DNA of 64,000 nucleotides. Origin: Amoebidium appalachense (Eukaryota; Ichthyosporea). Positions 1 through 36,928 of this stretch are shown piece by piece. Where the stretch lies: contig CAVNZM010000017.1 of the NCBI GenBank assembly GCA_963693365.1, positions 1-64,000 on the forward strand, read 5' to 3'. The translations under genes were made by a program, and so were the position numbers. Every line of letters starts with the position of its first letter. Position 1 is the first letter of the stretch. The notes under the pieces were generated by a model. The model was not told where the DNA came from and made no database searches. It worked only from the letters and a program-made list of their open reading frames with translations.

Positions 1-167
1 CATTGGATATGCACTCGCGGGGTTCTATGTACATCCATTGGTGCATCGGGTATCGGATCGAGCAGATTACGACACATCCATTGGACGTCGGGGAGCAATG
101 ATATGTATTTGGGGTTAGTTTTGGAGGTGTTGAGGGGTTTCCGATGTCGTCGGGTAGTTTACGACAG

Positions 168-385
168 CTTTTGGATGCCGCAACAAGATTGCTGATGGTG
201 AGCAAGTGAAGAACGCTGATGTCAGCGAGGAAGAGGGGGACAGGGACGGCGACGCCAGCGAGCGCGATGGGGCCGAGGGCAGCGAGGCCGAGGGCAGCGA
301 GGATGAGGGCAGCAAGAAGAGGGTGCGCAATGAGGAGGAGGATGAGGAACGCGCCACCGTGACCAAAAAAAGCAAGGAAGATTAA
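168..385 (+). CDS. C-terminal exon of an unknown acidic protein (partial)
   Basis: Open frame ending at TAA 383-385. It encodes a strongly charged tail rich in Glu, Asp, Ser, Gly and Lys: blocks such as SEEEGD and GSEAEGSEDEGS, then basic KKRVR, then NEEEDEER and KKSKED at the end. The same frame has a TAG at 155-157, so the exon must begin after that; the likeliest acceptor is the ACAG at 164-167, with the AAG at 185-187 as an alternative. The rest of the gene would lie upstream, outside the window. Acidic/basic tails of this kind are common in nucleolar and chromatin proteins, but nothing here names a family. A C25 run follows the stop at once. Confidence 0.45.
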
Positions 386-938
386 CCCCCCCCCCCCCCC
401 CCCCCCCCCCAAACAATTACAGGACTCGACCATGTTTAAGATTACGTGAATTTTGGGTCTAGCCAGCTGGAATCTTAATTTTTGGACCCCTAGCCTCCCC
501 TAGCCTACACAATCTTAAATTTATCAACCCCCCCCCCCCCCCCCCCCCAACACACACACACACACACACCCCACCACCACCACCACCACCACCACCACTT
601 ACACACACACACACACACAACCATCATCACCGCCTCCCGCGCGCGCGCGGGGAGGGGGGGAGGGGGGGGGGGGGGGGGGGGGGGCAACGTGTAAGTCTTC
701 AAACACAACTGTACTTGCAATATGTATGTTATTATTGCACCGCCGCCAAGGCGAGCAAGCATAGACAACATAGGAACTCCATATAGATATAATAAATCCG
801 GGAGTTACAGATGCTCTCAGGTCATGCTACTACACAGGACATCCAACCAAGGTTCATTTATTATTGACGATCATGATATCAGCTACATAGAAAAAACAAT
901 GTTTATTTAAAAATTAAAATTAAATTATTAAACTTATT
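386..938. other. Intergenic low-complexity DNA
   Basis: Holds C25 (386-410), C20 followed by (AC)n and (CCA)n (529-600), a (CA)n, and a long G run (about 655-684). The remainder is unremarkable AT-rich sequence with no gene that I can support. Confidence 0.6.
902..907 (-). terminator. Candidate poly(A) signal AATAAA
   Basis: TTTATT on the plus strand reads AATAAA on the minus strand. It lies about 32 nt past the TGA at 939, in an AT-rich stretch. This supports a minus-strand gene whose last exon ends at 939. Confidence 0.4.
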
Positions 939-1746
939 TCAGAGCCAGCTGTAGACTAATGGCTCATCACTACTTTTAACTTTAAAGCCTGTGCTTGTCA
1001 AAATTTCTTCTATAAAGGGAGAAAACCTTAAGCTTGTACGTGTGTATGTATGTCTGGATGTATTACTAGGGAACAGATGCAGGCTACTATAACTTAAATT
1101 ATAAAGTGTGCACGTATGTGGGGGTGGGCACATGAACTTCACGGTGTGGCGCCTAATTGCAGAAAAACTTTTCAGTCAGAAAACGGGAGAAGGAAAAAAA
1201 AAGAAAGAAAGAAAGAAAGAAACAGAAAACCGTGCACGTGCACCCCTGTTTCGCATACATGCACGTATAAGCGCTTTTCTCAACGCGCTCAATTCTAACT
1301 ACTTCCTCTGCTCCTCTTTCGAGATGAATGTACCCTTTGACTTTGCCGTTTTGGTCCCGTTGTTTTATGCGTGTGTTTGTTATCTGATAAATACTCACTT
1401 TCTTGGTGGAGGAGGAAGAGACGGTATTTGGCCTGGAGAGTGTTTCGTTGGCTGCAGCTGGGGGCCCGGTGGCTGGGCTGGCCATAGTGACTGTGTCTGT
1501 GCGCGTGTTTGTGTGGGTTGTGCGTGTGTGTAGCGCGGGGTCGGCCGAAGCCACCGTAGCATCCGTACTAACAGTTGCAGTTGCTAAAACTGTGGATATT
1601 AGTTCCTGCTTTAAATCATCGACAGCATCATCAATCTTTGCGGAAAAATCATTCTTTATCTTTTTTGCAGCCTTATCCAGTTCACCTATACAGTCAAAAA
1701 CACTAGCTAGCCTGGTATGGCCGTTCCCCCCGTTTAGGGCGGACAT
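939..1746 (-). CDS. Hypothetical coiled-coil protein, first and last exons visible
   Basis: First exon 1746-1399: ATG start, 116 codons, ending at a consensus donor GTGAGT (AAG AAA|GTGAGT). Residues about 12-50 form a charged helical region (for example ELDKAAKKIKND and KIDDAVDDLKQEL) that could be a coiled coil; the rest is Ser/Thr/Ala-rich. A candidate last exon runs from 1009 (acceptor CTCCCTTTATAG) to TGA 939 and is followed 32 nt later by AATAAA. The phases do not join directly: phase 0 gives K-K-F-stop, while the longer reading needs phase 1. A small middle exon may be missing, or the first exon may read on past 1399 (open to 1153). A CCAAT box sits about 180 bp upstream of the ATG. Family not recognised. 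Confidence 0.5.
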
Positions 1747-1926
1747 TTTCCTGGCTCATTAAATACTAAGAAAGAGTAGATCTCGGAAAGATGTTACGAA
1801 AGTTCGAGGTGGAAATAAAAAGGTGATACTAAGCCGCACCGTCAGACCGTGTGCACACCGTGCTGACTGAGACCTTGATGCATGCAAGTGCCCGGCGCCA
1901 GCCGGCCGGTAGCGGCTGGGCCACTG

Positions 1927-1931
1927 ATTGG
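1927..1931 (-). promoter_or_regulatory. CCAAT box upstream of the coiled-coil gene
   Basis: ATTGG on the plus strand is CCAAT in the direction of the minus-strand gene that starts at 1746. It lies about 180 bp upstream, a usual NF-Y distance. GC-rich sequence (1888-1925) lies beside it. Confidence 0.35.
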
Positions 1932-1976
1932 CCCAAAAGCCCGCCCTTTTCATGATTACCCGCTATCAAGATCTAA

Positions 1977-1980
<4 letters not shown>

Positions 1981-2013
<33 letters not shown>

Positions 2014-2048
2014 CCGATGGTGTGTGTGCGTGTGCAAGGGGAGGGGGT

Positions 2049-2080
<32 letters not shown>
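1981..2080. repeat. A30 and G-rich tracts
   Basis: An A run of about 30 bp (1981-2010), then a G run of about 30 bp (2049-2080). This is typical of the homopolymers spread over the window. Confidence 0.8.
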
Positions 2081-2539
2081 CTAGCGAAAAATCTTAGAGG
2101 TAGACAGGAAGGTCCAGCCGGCTAGAATCTTAAATTTTCAAAAATTTCTAGCGCTACAATCTTAAATTAGGATAATCTTAATTCTGGTCGAGTCCTGTAT
2201 CTTTGATTGTGCCCAGTGTGTTCAAGTTGATCTTGTGTTTTTTTCTTTTCTTTATTATTACGTCTTATAGTAGTAACAAAAAAACATGTGTAGTTTGTAA
2301 GCAAGAAGGTCACTGGACCCTGTAATAGTTCATAATCAAAAGTAAGTGTTGGATTGTGTGTCATATGCTCCTGGTGAGCATGACTTAGATAAAACTGGTC
2401 ATGCTCCTGTGGGGCATGACGTGTACATAAAGACTTGTGCTGCCGTCGTTGAGCAAGTGCCAGATCCCAACGAGGGGGGGGGGGGGGGGTATTGCATATC
2501 CAATTGGGCATTATTTATATATTAGACTACTCATCGAGA

Positions 2540-3450
2540 TATATATTTAATGGACTGCTAAATTATATCAAACTGGATATCTAGTGCATATCCAGTCACG
2601 GAAGTGATGATATCCGATTGGATATCACTCATATATTAGATTAGTCCTTAGGATATACATGCAACGGATGAGTATTAGATATCACTGTGATATAGAATAC
2701 ATATCCAGACACGTTGTTCGGATTTCTGCCTATATGTCTATTTATATATATAATATATGCAAGGGCCGATATCTAAAGGGTGTCTTTTGGTCGTCTATCA
2801 CATCCATTTTCGTTGTTCATTTACTGATCCAGTGCATATATACTGGGATGCATGTTGGATATCTATGCTTTGGTCTACTTGGCAACTATTATTAGGTCTA
2901 TTGGTGACCTGACTGTATATAGTCAATATAGGTATTCTATGCCTATATACATAGCTATCTGTATATCTAATGAACCGCATTTTCGGTAATAAATCTATGC
3001 ACAACCTATATGTATTGCATATCAAATTACATCTCTTTTGTATCAATTACATATGATTTAGGTTACCCACAGCATATCAATTGGATCTCGATTGTGCACC
3101 TTTTATGCATGTTATATATATATATTACGTATCATAATGGATAGGGTTTTCGGCAGGTTTCCAGTCACTGGATACCTTCGTTGCATATCCCGTATATATG
3201 TTGTGCATGTGTATTTGCATATCTAGTGTTCGATATCCACTGGATATCACGTTTCCCGTGGATATCTAGTGGATCCCTAACAGTAGTTATCCAATGGATA
3301 TCAGGGTTTTAACAGATATCTATATACATATTAGCCGTATATATCCAAGATTAATATCCATTTATATTTACATATCTTAAACCCATGAACTGGATGTAGG
3401 GTTATGTTCAGGATGGGTTTGAGTATATGGATATCTTTAATGTATCTTTT
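2540..3450. repeat. AT-rich block with recurring GGATATC/GATATCC motifs
   Basis: About 0.9 kb in which TATCC, GGATATC, CATATCC and self-complementary forms such as TATCCAATGGATATC recur every few tens of bases (for example around 2575, 2611, 2700, 2859, 3230, 3260, 3289, 3316, 3352, 3430). Similar motifs open the window (1-115). It looks like a decayed tandem or dispersed satellite. No gene is supported inside it. Confidence 0.5.
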
Positions 3451-3601
3451 ATGGGTTCCGGATGTTTCGGCAAGATTGCTGATGATGACAAATGGAAAAA
3501 GATACCACACGACACTAGACCCGATGAAAGCATACACCTTGAAAAACTAAGCCTTATGTCTCGTTTTATATATACTGACCGCCTCAACCATATTGCCAAA
3601 T

Positions 3602-3991
3602 ATGGCACTCGCAAATGTCATGATAACACCTAAATACATATTACCTTCCTGTAGAACTGGCCTTTCTCTAGCTGATGGTATTATTGATCAATTACCACGC
3701 TTTTACTGTACACGTGCTATACAGTGGAGATCTAATAAGTATAAGGTGGCATCATTTGCATGCCCAAACAACACACACACACACCAGTTTAACCGCTCAT
3801 GTATCGCCATATGTAGTTTGATAGACCACATAATACCGCAACACACACACGTCACATTCACAACAGACACCCAGAAAGATAGCCTACCTGTAAATTACAA
3901 CATCCTTAATTTTATACTAAACACGCGTAACTACGACCTGTTTATTAGATGTATTGATTGGCTTGAGAAACACATCACTACAAAATTCTAG
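3602..3991 (+). pseudogene. Degenerate ORF with an ankyrin-like C-terminus
   Basis: Open frame of about 130 codons from ATG 3602 to TAG 3991, with an upstream open frame (3427-3633) in another register. The C-terminus contains NILNFILNTRNYDL followed by FIRCIDWLE, a helix-turn-helix pattern like a worn ankyrin repeat. It resembles a minus-strand ORF at 18445-18741 (ILDHLINAAQYDI...IRCLNFL). A short (CA)n interrupts the middle. With no clear start, no promoter and poor complexity, this is more likely a decayed member of a local repeat family than an active gene. Confidence 0.3.
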
Positions 3992-3997
3992 CGCACG

Positions 3998-3999
3998 CG

Positions 4000-4076
<77 letters not shown>

Positions 4077-4146
4077 CAAGTTGATACCGAGTGTCCCAGG
4101 GGAGCCCCTTAAAAAAAAAACAAAAAAAAAAAACAAAAAAAAAACG
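3998..4146. repeat. (CA)n microsatellite followed by A-rich tract
   Basis: About 37 uninterrupted CA units (4002-4075), then A-rich runs broken by single C residues (4111-4143). Confidence 0.9.
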
Positions 4147-4414
4147 GGGAACCCCAACTAATTGATTTCTCTTTGTAGTCTTTATGGTGTTTCGTAGAGA
4201 AAGTAAACACTGATATATAGTCATCACCCGACATCTATGTACGTGATCATGATATACCGCTGAGGGGATATTCCGAGCAAACCCCCCCCCATACCTGAGA
4301 CTGGTTTCTCTTTGCCTCGAGTAAACAGCGTAAACCCCATGCTGATTAATGGATAGATTCCATGCAACGACTGTGCCACGGTGTCGCAATGGAGGCTCTT
4401 GCGTCACAGCTTTT

Positions 4415-4416
<2 letters not shown>

Positions 4417-4461
<45 letters not shown>
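4417..4461. repeat. G45 homopolymer
   Basis: An uninterrupted G run of about 45 bp. The flanks (4150-4416 and 4462-4870) hold no supported gene, apart from the poly(A) signal of the next minus-strand gene. Confidence 0.9.
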
Positions 4462-4463
<2 letters not shown>

Positions 4464-4624
4464 GTAGCAGCTGGACGGGGTAAAAATGATTATGCCCAGA
4501 CAGCAATGTACGTGGGTCCTACGTGCAAATTAACAACCCTTAAAAACGCGGTGTTTCCATGACGTTGCCCACAGAGAGAGGCGGAGCGGATCTCACCAAC
4601 CATTGATGTGCATAATAATCAATA

Positions 4625-4630
4625 TTTATT
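4625..4630 (-). terminator. Candidate poly(A) signal of the HARE/FYR gene
   Basis: TTTATT on the plus strand reads AATAAA on the minus strand, about 245 nt beyond the TGA at 4874. Confidence 0.35.
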
Positions 4631-4873
4631 TCCATTCGAATACGATAACAAGAAAGGCCATGGTCTCTTTGTAACCTCTACATGCTACAGGAGTGGACAA
4701 AACCGTTCTACAGTAACTATGCAGTGCACAACCATGACGAGCATATAAAGCATTCACAACCCCGTGTTCGTGTGCGCATTCATGTGTGTTTGGCGACATT
4801 CATACGGCTCAAGCAACCAGCCTGTTGACTACATCATGCTACCCTGATATTGAATTGCAGATGTGCACAAACA

Positions 4874-17101
<12,228 letters not shown>

Positions 17102-19742
17102 GTTTGCCACCAAATCACTCGCCCACTGGTGAATGGGGTTGTACCTTTGCTAAAAACGAGTATTTTAGTATGATCCTGCCAGCTATGCATATGTAAGCCC
17201 CTCAAGCACGGCTATTGCCTAACATGCTCGTGCTTTTCCTATTCTGCCACACTACAAAGAAAACTCCCTCACGACCAGTAGGCTAACACTCGCTGCCGCA
17301 GTGCCAGCCAAAGTGCAGACTTCACGCAAGGCTTTAGGATAGAATGAACCGCCAACATAGACAATCGTAATTCAGATTTGCATTCAATCGCCTATAATCG
17401 AGTTTGTAATCGGGCACAAAAAGTCACAAACGGCCAAGATCGGCTGAGAGATGCGATGGCAAAATCATTAAAAATAAGGTCAATTTGGCGCGCTTTCCGA
17501 CAGCCTCAGTGCATTTTTGGGTTTTTTTCTTGGACTGCCAGTTTGAAACTTGAACTTGAGGCTCCGCAAGCACTGAAATCAGTACACAGCCTGTCACAGT
17601 ACAGTACTCTCTCTCCCAAAGACAAATGGTGGTAACACTATCGCGCGCATATTCTCCCCTTCTTTCCCAGCCACCCTCTGATGTATTTAGGCAACCGTTG
17701 TATTCAAGAGCAGCCCGTACACTGAGTAGGTGTGGGCCGTGCATAGTTGGTGTTCTTTGGACCCGCGCTTTGTTGTGTTTCTAGTCCTTGCCTGGCCCAA
17801 AAAACTGATTTTTTTTCACTTTCTGCTGGAAAAAGGTGATGTGGGTTTAGTACCGTATCTGTGTTGTTGATGATGTGGGTTTAGTACCGTATTTTCTTCG
17901 TGTGCTGCAAATTATGCCACACACCCACACAACACAACATAAACACATGAATTCAGAATCCGGAACGCATGCAGGCCGCGTATGATACGCGCGCACACGC
18001 CACGTGTACATCAATACACGGCCACCTCGGCCTTGCCTTACAAAAGCCCCTCTACGCGGCTGGATTACGATGGCATTTTTCCACTTCATAATATTATACA
18101 CGTCTCCGGCATCCACGCTCTCCTTTCCCCCCAACTCCTCCCCCCCCCCCCCCCCCCCCCCCCCACCTCCCGCCCCTTCTTCCCCCCCCCCCCCCCCCCC
18201 CCCCCTCGGCCCCTCCTCCCCCACCCACCCACACACACACCCACCCACACGTACACACACCTCCTCGCTCATCTAGCTTTGATCGGGTTTACACACTTTT
18301 TATTGCGTGGACACTGCCGGGGGCCCAGCCACACTCGACGGCCTGCTGCGTTTTCCAGCGCAGCGAATCAAATGCAGCTAGTGACATATGTACATGCTAG
18401 GCAACAATTAGCGCCATCGTAGTATACGACACCCCTATTACATGTTATGGGTAAGCAGAGGCTAGCATCGGTAGCTCCGAAAGAAAGTTAAGACACCGTA
18501 TCACAATATCATACTGTGCAGCATTAATAAGGTGATCTAGGATAGTCATTTTAAAACGGATATATTGAGGAAGAGAGGGAGAAAAGAGAATAAAACCGCC
18601 AACAACCTCAGGTTCTATTACGTTAGCTAACAGGTTACACTTATTGATAGATATGCATCGGCGAGTAAACCGCCCCCCACACATATTAAACATACGAGCA
18701 GGAGACATCAGAAACCGATTACACCGCCAAGCCATAATCATCTTTGCGTTTTTACACCACACCCACGGCCCGCCGTGCACCACACCACATTACGAACAAA
18801 CGAAAACTGAGCCGCGCCGCACAGTGTCTCTTTTGTGAGCCGGGGGGATTCTTGGCGGATAGGCCTTTTTCTCATATAAATTTGCTGCTATTAATTGGCT
18901 GTTGACAGAAATACACGGCCAAGGGGTGTCCAATGTATCAGAGCTCATCGCCTTTGGCGTTCCTTCCGCCGAGCCTCGGCAAAGTTTTAGTTTTAGCTTT
19001 CTGTGTCGACCGCACTGCCAGAAGTTCATAGTTGAATGTTAGTGTAGATCCGTCTATACATCTAATTTGCTACTTCACTGCTAGCTGCTGTGGAGCTGAT
19101 ATAAAGCAGATTACCTGTACGCCAGAGGGTGGATGCAAGTGTACAGTCAGGGAGGGCAGGTAGCTTTCGCGTGGTTTCTTCCCAAAGTGAATCCGCCTGT
19201 TAGATCTCAACATCGAGTACACAAAGGGAGCTCCCAGCTACGCCTTTTAACTGCAACAGTACACTGGTAAGTATTGCGTCCTGCTGGGCCTCCAGTTTAT
19301 TCCAGCGTGGGATATAACTGGACTGGGCACATAATCTAAACCCGACTGCAGGCCTGCTGCCACAAAAGCAAACATGCAAGTGTTTTCGGTGCGAACTAAA
19401 CCGTTTTTTCGGGTGCTGTCTTTGAGCCTGGCAGGCTTAGAATGAACTATACGAACACCGCATTCCGGCAACCCTTATCCTTAGACTGTTTGTTTTGTAC
19501 TTTTCCTGTCTGCCTGGATGTTCATTCATACATGCTGTAGCTTTAACGTCCAATGCCCCTGTGTAAATATTTTTTCTGATGCTGAGTGATCCCCTCCACC
19601 ATACGTTCCCCCCCCCCTCCCCCCCCCCTCCCCTCTCCCCCCGCCCCCCCCCCCTTCCCCGCGCACGCGAAACTCCTCCATCACGTTTGCGTTGTGCACC
19701 GCATTTTTACCCGTGTGTACTCTGTACTTTTCAAAACGCTCG

Positions 19743-19779
<37 letters not shown>

Positions 19780-20074
19780 ACACACACACACCCATCCCAC
19801 CACCTGCCGCCCCCCTTCCCACATCCGAATTCTCGCGTACTGTGCCAAGGCAACCACTCAGGATGGGCTGTACTCGTAGTTTATGCTCTTTTTGTGTGCT
19901 TTGTAAACCATGGCACGTTGTCCGTCGTGAATCTGTACTTCGTACTCTTGCATTCTCACATTCGTAGCCCCTTCCCCCACCGTCCATACACCCTTTTTAG
20001 ATATACAGCATCACATTCTTAACCCCTTCCGCCCTCCAGAAACCCCTTTTAAGGGATAATGGGCCACCGGCAAC
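17102..20074. other. Intergenic region between two divergent genes
   Basis: This holds the start regions of the HARE/FYR gene (left, minus) and the LRR-GAT gene (right, plus). I see a 39-bp direct repeat (GATGTGGGTTTAGTACCGTA at about 17837 and 17873), C runs at 18138-18210 and 19743-19779, and a degenerate ORF at 18445-18741. The rest has ordinary composition; no further gene can be supported. Confidence 0.55.
18445..18741 (-). pseudogene. Degenerate ORF related to the one at 3.6-4.0 kb
   Basis: Minus-strand open frame from ATG 18741 to a stop at 18445, about 98 codons. Its C-terminus, ILDHLINAAQYDIVIRCLNF, resembles the end of the plus-strand ORF at 3602-3991 (ILNFILNTRNYDL...IRCIDWL). Upstream of that, each has an N-x(0-1)-C motif followed by a hydrophobic stretch and I-x-P. 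The pattern suggests ankyrin-like helices. No promoter or intron structure is visible. Confidence 0.3.
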
Positions 20075-33287
<13,213 letters not shown>

Positions 33288-34086
33288 CATGTGTTATGGG
33301 TAGGGTGCTTTAATTTATGGTGGTATGGGTAGTGTATTGTGCAGCTAAAAAACTGGGAATTGAAAAGAGAAGTGTGTGTGATCTAGTGTTGCTCCGATAA
33401 GCAACAGAGTATGATTCAGAAGGCCGAACTACCCCTTTCTGTTTCGTGTTGATAGCCACTCCCCCGCATGTTTTCTCCCTACCTCTCTCTATTTTTATAA
33501 TTATCGCCAAGGCTTTAACTTTGTTCTCTTGCATAGAATTTTGTGCTGAAGTTGTCTTTTGTTCGTTTTGTTTATGCTGGTCGTTTTTTCTTGCTAGTGT
33601 GTGACTATATCAATCAATGCATTGTCATATTGTGATGAATGGACTGGCACAGTTAGTGACCTTAAAGATTACTAAGTTTTACATCTGTTTGTGCAATCAC
33701 CTACCTGCATGTACTGGATTATTCTCATACACAGACCTATTCCTGAACAACAAATACTATCCTCGAACAGCTTGTTGTATGGCGCACGCACATCAGTTGC
33801 CCTTTGAAGTTGGAATCGATAAATACCGTCCAGTAATGATATAATGCAGAACACCATCCATGCACACGCCTACTAAAATATAATAGATATTATAGCTCGG
33901 CATATTTCTGCCCATGCGCTGGAGTGTGTGTTTCTTGTTCCATTTCATCAATTGCTGTCTAATGGTGTGTATACGCTGCTAGCAGGTTAATATGACAGCC
34001 GATAGCCCCGACGGCAATGGTACAAAATAAACACGTTCTACTAAAGGGCCAGTTCTAAAAATCGTGTCCGTGCTATCCTGAACATT

Positions 34087-34168
<82 letters not shown>

Positions 34169-34210
34169 GGCAGGTATGCCAGTAGCTAGTATGGCCGGCT
34201 CGGTCCGGTC

Positions 34211-34244
34211 CAACGTCAGCTAGCTGGCCAGCTAGCTGACGTTG
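34211..34244. repeat. 34-bp perfect palindrome
   Basis: CAACGTCAGCTAGCTGG is followed at once by its exact reverse complement CCAGCTAGCTGACGTTG. The two 17-bp arms have no spacer; each arm ends with CGTCA/TGACG, a CREB/ATF half-site. Confidence 0.97.
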
Positions 34245-35707
34245 CCTTGTAGACTGTGTATATCTAGTCTAGAGCTTTGGCGCCGTCATGAAGTATTGTG
34301 AATTTGGTTTAAAGTTCTAAAACTGAAACTCTATCGTGTTTTTATGGATTTTAGGGTGCGGCGGCCCTAACATAATGGCCGGCCATAGGCAAGCACTACT
34401 AATAGTAAATTCAACGGTTGCGATTGGTTGCTTGCACAGTTCATATATAGATGGTGGCGCACGTGTCACTGATTCCCGTTTATGTGCAAGCTGCAAACAA
34501 CCGGTTAAGAGAATCGAGGTCATGCTGAGCTGGGCCATTAGGGGGAAGAGGGAGTGTATAGTGAATTTTATTCCGATGGGGGCATCAGACCGGGCCACGA
34601 TTCTTCTGAATGGACATAAAGTACAGTTGCCATAGACACGACGAGATATAGCCACTGAGATAGCTTCACCAGATATCCAACAAGATGTACCAAGTCTTAG
34701 AATGAAAATTCTTCCGTAGGACTGCAAAAAGCTGCACGTATGAGCTCAACTCCGAGGGTCAACAGTTGCTAAATTGTTAGCATGCAGAGTAAACTGCATA
34801 GAAAATGTCATATTTTTTTCCTATTCAACAAATAGTCTAAGGTAGTGACATTGGGATGGAGGGTAAATGCCTGCAACCGAACAGAGACCGTCTGAATCTG
34901 GAATTTATCATGCTACATCGGTCTTACTATTTCATTTTAATTTTATCCCGTTTTGTTCCCGGAGGCGGACCCCTTGGGGCCATCATGGGGAACTACCATC
35001 TTCCACCCAGCACCGACAACATCGGTCTTACCAGGTGCTTCCTGTCGAATCTATTATCACAGAAGTGACACCTGCGGTTATCAATACCGTATTAATACGT
35101 CAGTTACGGTAAGGCTGCCCAAACTCAATGCTTGGGCAAGGTAGCGGCCCAAAGGAACCATATAAGGAGCCTCAATAGAACGTAAAAAAACATCAATAGG
35201 ATGCTGCGGGATATCATTGACTTGCTTTTCCTCAGGGCCTAAAGTGGGTCAAACTTGGCTATCTAAAATATGCGAATTCGAAACTCGTTGTCCACTATCT
35301 GCATTTCAAAATAAAGGAGATATATACAGATGAACAGAAAGAGGACGGTGGAAAAGAGTCTGTATGGGTGATTATGTGTATGTGTGTGCTTGATACGGTG
35401 AATTAGGTGAGTCAACCTGTGGTGGAAAAAGTTGGAGAAGAGGATGCGGAGTAGGTAAGAATATGTACGGTCGTGGACCATAAAAAATGGGCAGTGCCGC
35501 TAAGTCTAAAAATGTGGGCGGTCGCCGACCATAACTGAAATGGGCAGTGCTACAAATGCGCGCGGTCATCACCCGGGGGGGGGGGGGGGGGGGGGGGGGG
35601 GGAGGGGGGGGGGGGGGGGGGTCGAGGAAGGGGGGGAGGGGGGGGGCTGGGGGGGGGGGCTGGGGCTTAAATTGAAATCGGAACACGCCGCACCAGTTCC
35701 TAGATCT

Positions 35708-35712
35708 ATTGG
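35708..35712. promoter_or_regulatory. CCAAT box (ATTGG) upstream of the ZNF830-like gene
   Basis: ATTGG about 243 bp upstream of the ATG at 35955. CCAAT boxes occur at similar positions near several genes in this window; function is inferred from that pattern only. Confidence 0.3.
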
Positions 35713-35954
35713 CTGTTGGAGCATCCCTTGCATAAGTTGATGCCGTCTGCACTAATCAGTTTTGGCCTGCTGATGCGCTCAAATTCGTGATCTGCAACGG
35801 CCCAGATTTCAGCCGGTCTCGGGCTGTGTCAGTTCAGAACTCTTGAGTACTAGGAAAAGTGTACGAGTGACTCCTCTGACTTATTTTCATGGCCGAGAGC
35901 TTAGCGTCCACACGCAACACTCTAGCACCCTAGCAGCAACATATACCCGCCAGC

Positions 35955-36264
35955 ATGGCAGCCGCGGTACGTTTTCCCTCCTCTAACCCCTTTGCTGCAC
36001 TTGAACTGGACTTGCATGCCCCCCCTTTTCTGCCCGGCTCCCGCACAGTTCTGTTACTTTACTGCCCCATGACGACACCTTGCTTTGGCACACGTGTGCC
36101 TTCGACTAAAAGCTCTCATGATTGTTAATGAGCATTGCTAATAAGTCCCCTCTGTTTCTCTGCGCTTTAAGCTGGATGATCATAGTCCTGATCATAGAGT
36201 CTGTTCCCCCTCCCCCCCTCCCCCCCCCCCCCCCCCCACCACCACCACCACCACCACCACCCCA

Positions 36265-36305
<41 letters not shown>

Positions 36306-36413
36306 CACACATACACGCACACACACAGTTATACGTGACACACACACACGCACGCGCACGCACACGCACACACACACGCGCGCGCACACACACGCACACG
36401 CACAAGCACGCGC

Positions 36414-36483
<70 letters not shown>

Positions 36484-36897
36484 CGCACACACATACACAG
36501 AGAGAGAGAGACATAGGCACATGCACACACACACATGCACTCACACCGTGGCTCATCCTACCTGCAATCACCACTGTCACCTCTGACTCGGTGACGCTTG
36601 GCCACGACATCTGCTCCCTATTGTCGTGTGCATATGTCTTTCTAGACGGTGAAGGGGTGACACTCATAGTGTGGGTGTGTGGGTGTGTTGGGTGGGGTAC
36701 AGGGTTCGCAACTGACACTTTCTTTTGCGCAGAAAAGAGTGGACGTGAGGCAACTGCTCAAACAGCAGGCGGCAGCGCCAAAGGCAAAAGTGGACCATCC
36801 ACTGGCCAAATATCACACATACCACACGGGCCGGGTGATATTCCTCTTTCGGTGGGGGGGGGGGGGGATATGCAATGAAGAGCTGGTTGGTGTTTGT

Positions 36898-36928
<31 letters not shown>

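Larger units (their letters stand above)
33288..35954. other. Intergenic region between LRR-GAT and ZNF830-like genes
   Basis: Mostly ordinary-composition DNA. It contains (CA)n at 34087-34166, a 34-bp perfect palindrome at 34211-34244, an unclaimed ORF at about 34360-34635, G runs at 35576-35620, and a CCAAT box (ATTGG) at 35708. No gene with supporting homology was found. Confidence 0.5.

Noticed and set aside
34336-34635. ORF with CASC and Arg-rich segment
   Set aside because: No family recognised, no true ATG at the start of the frame, and an equally long ORF on the other strand. It is too weak to annotate as a gene.
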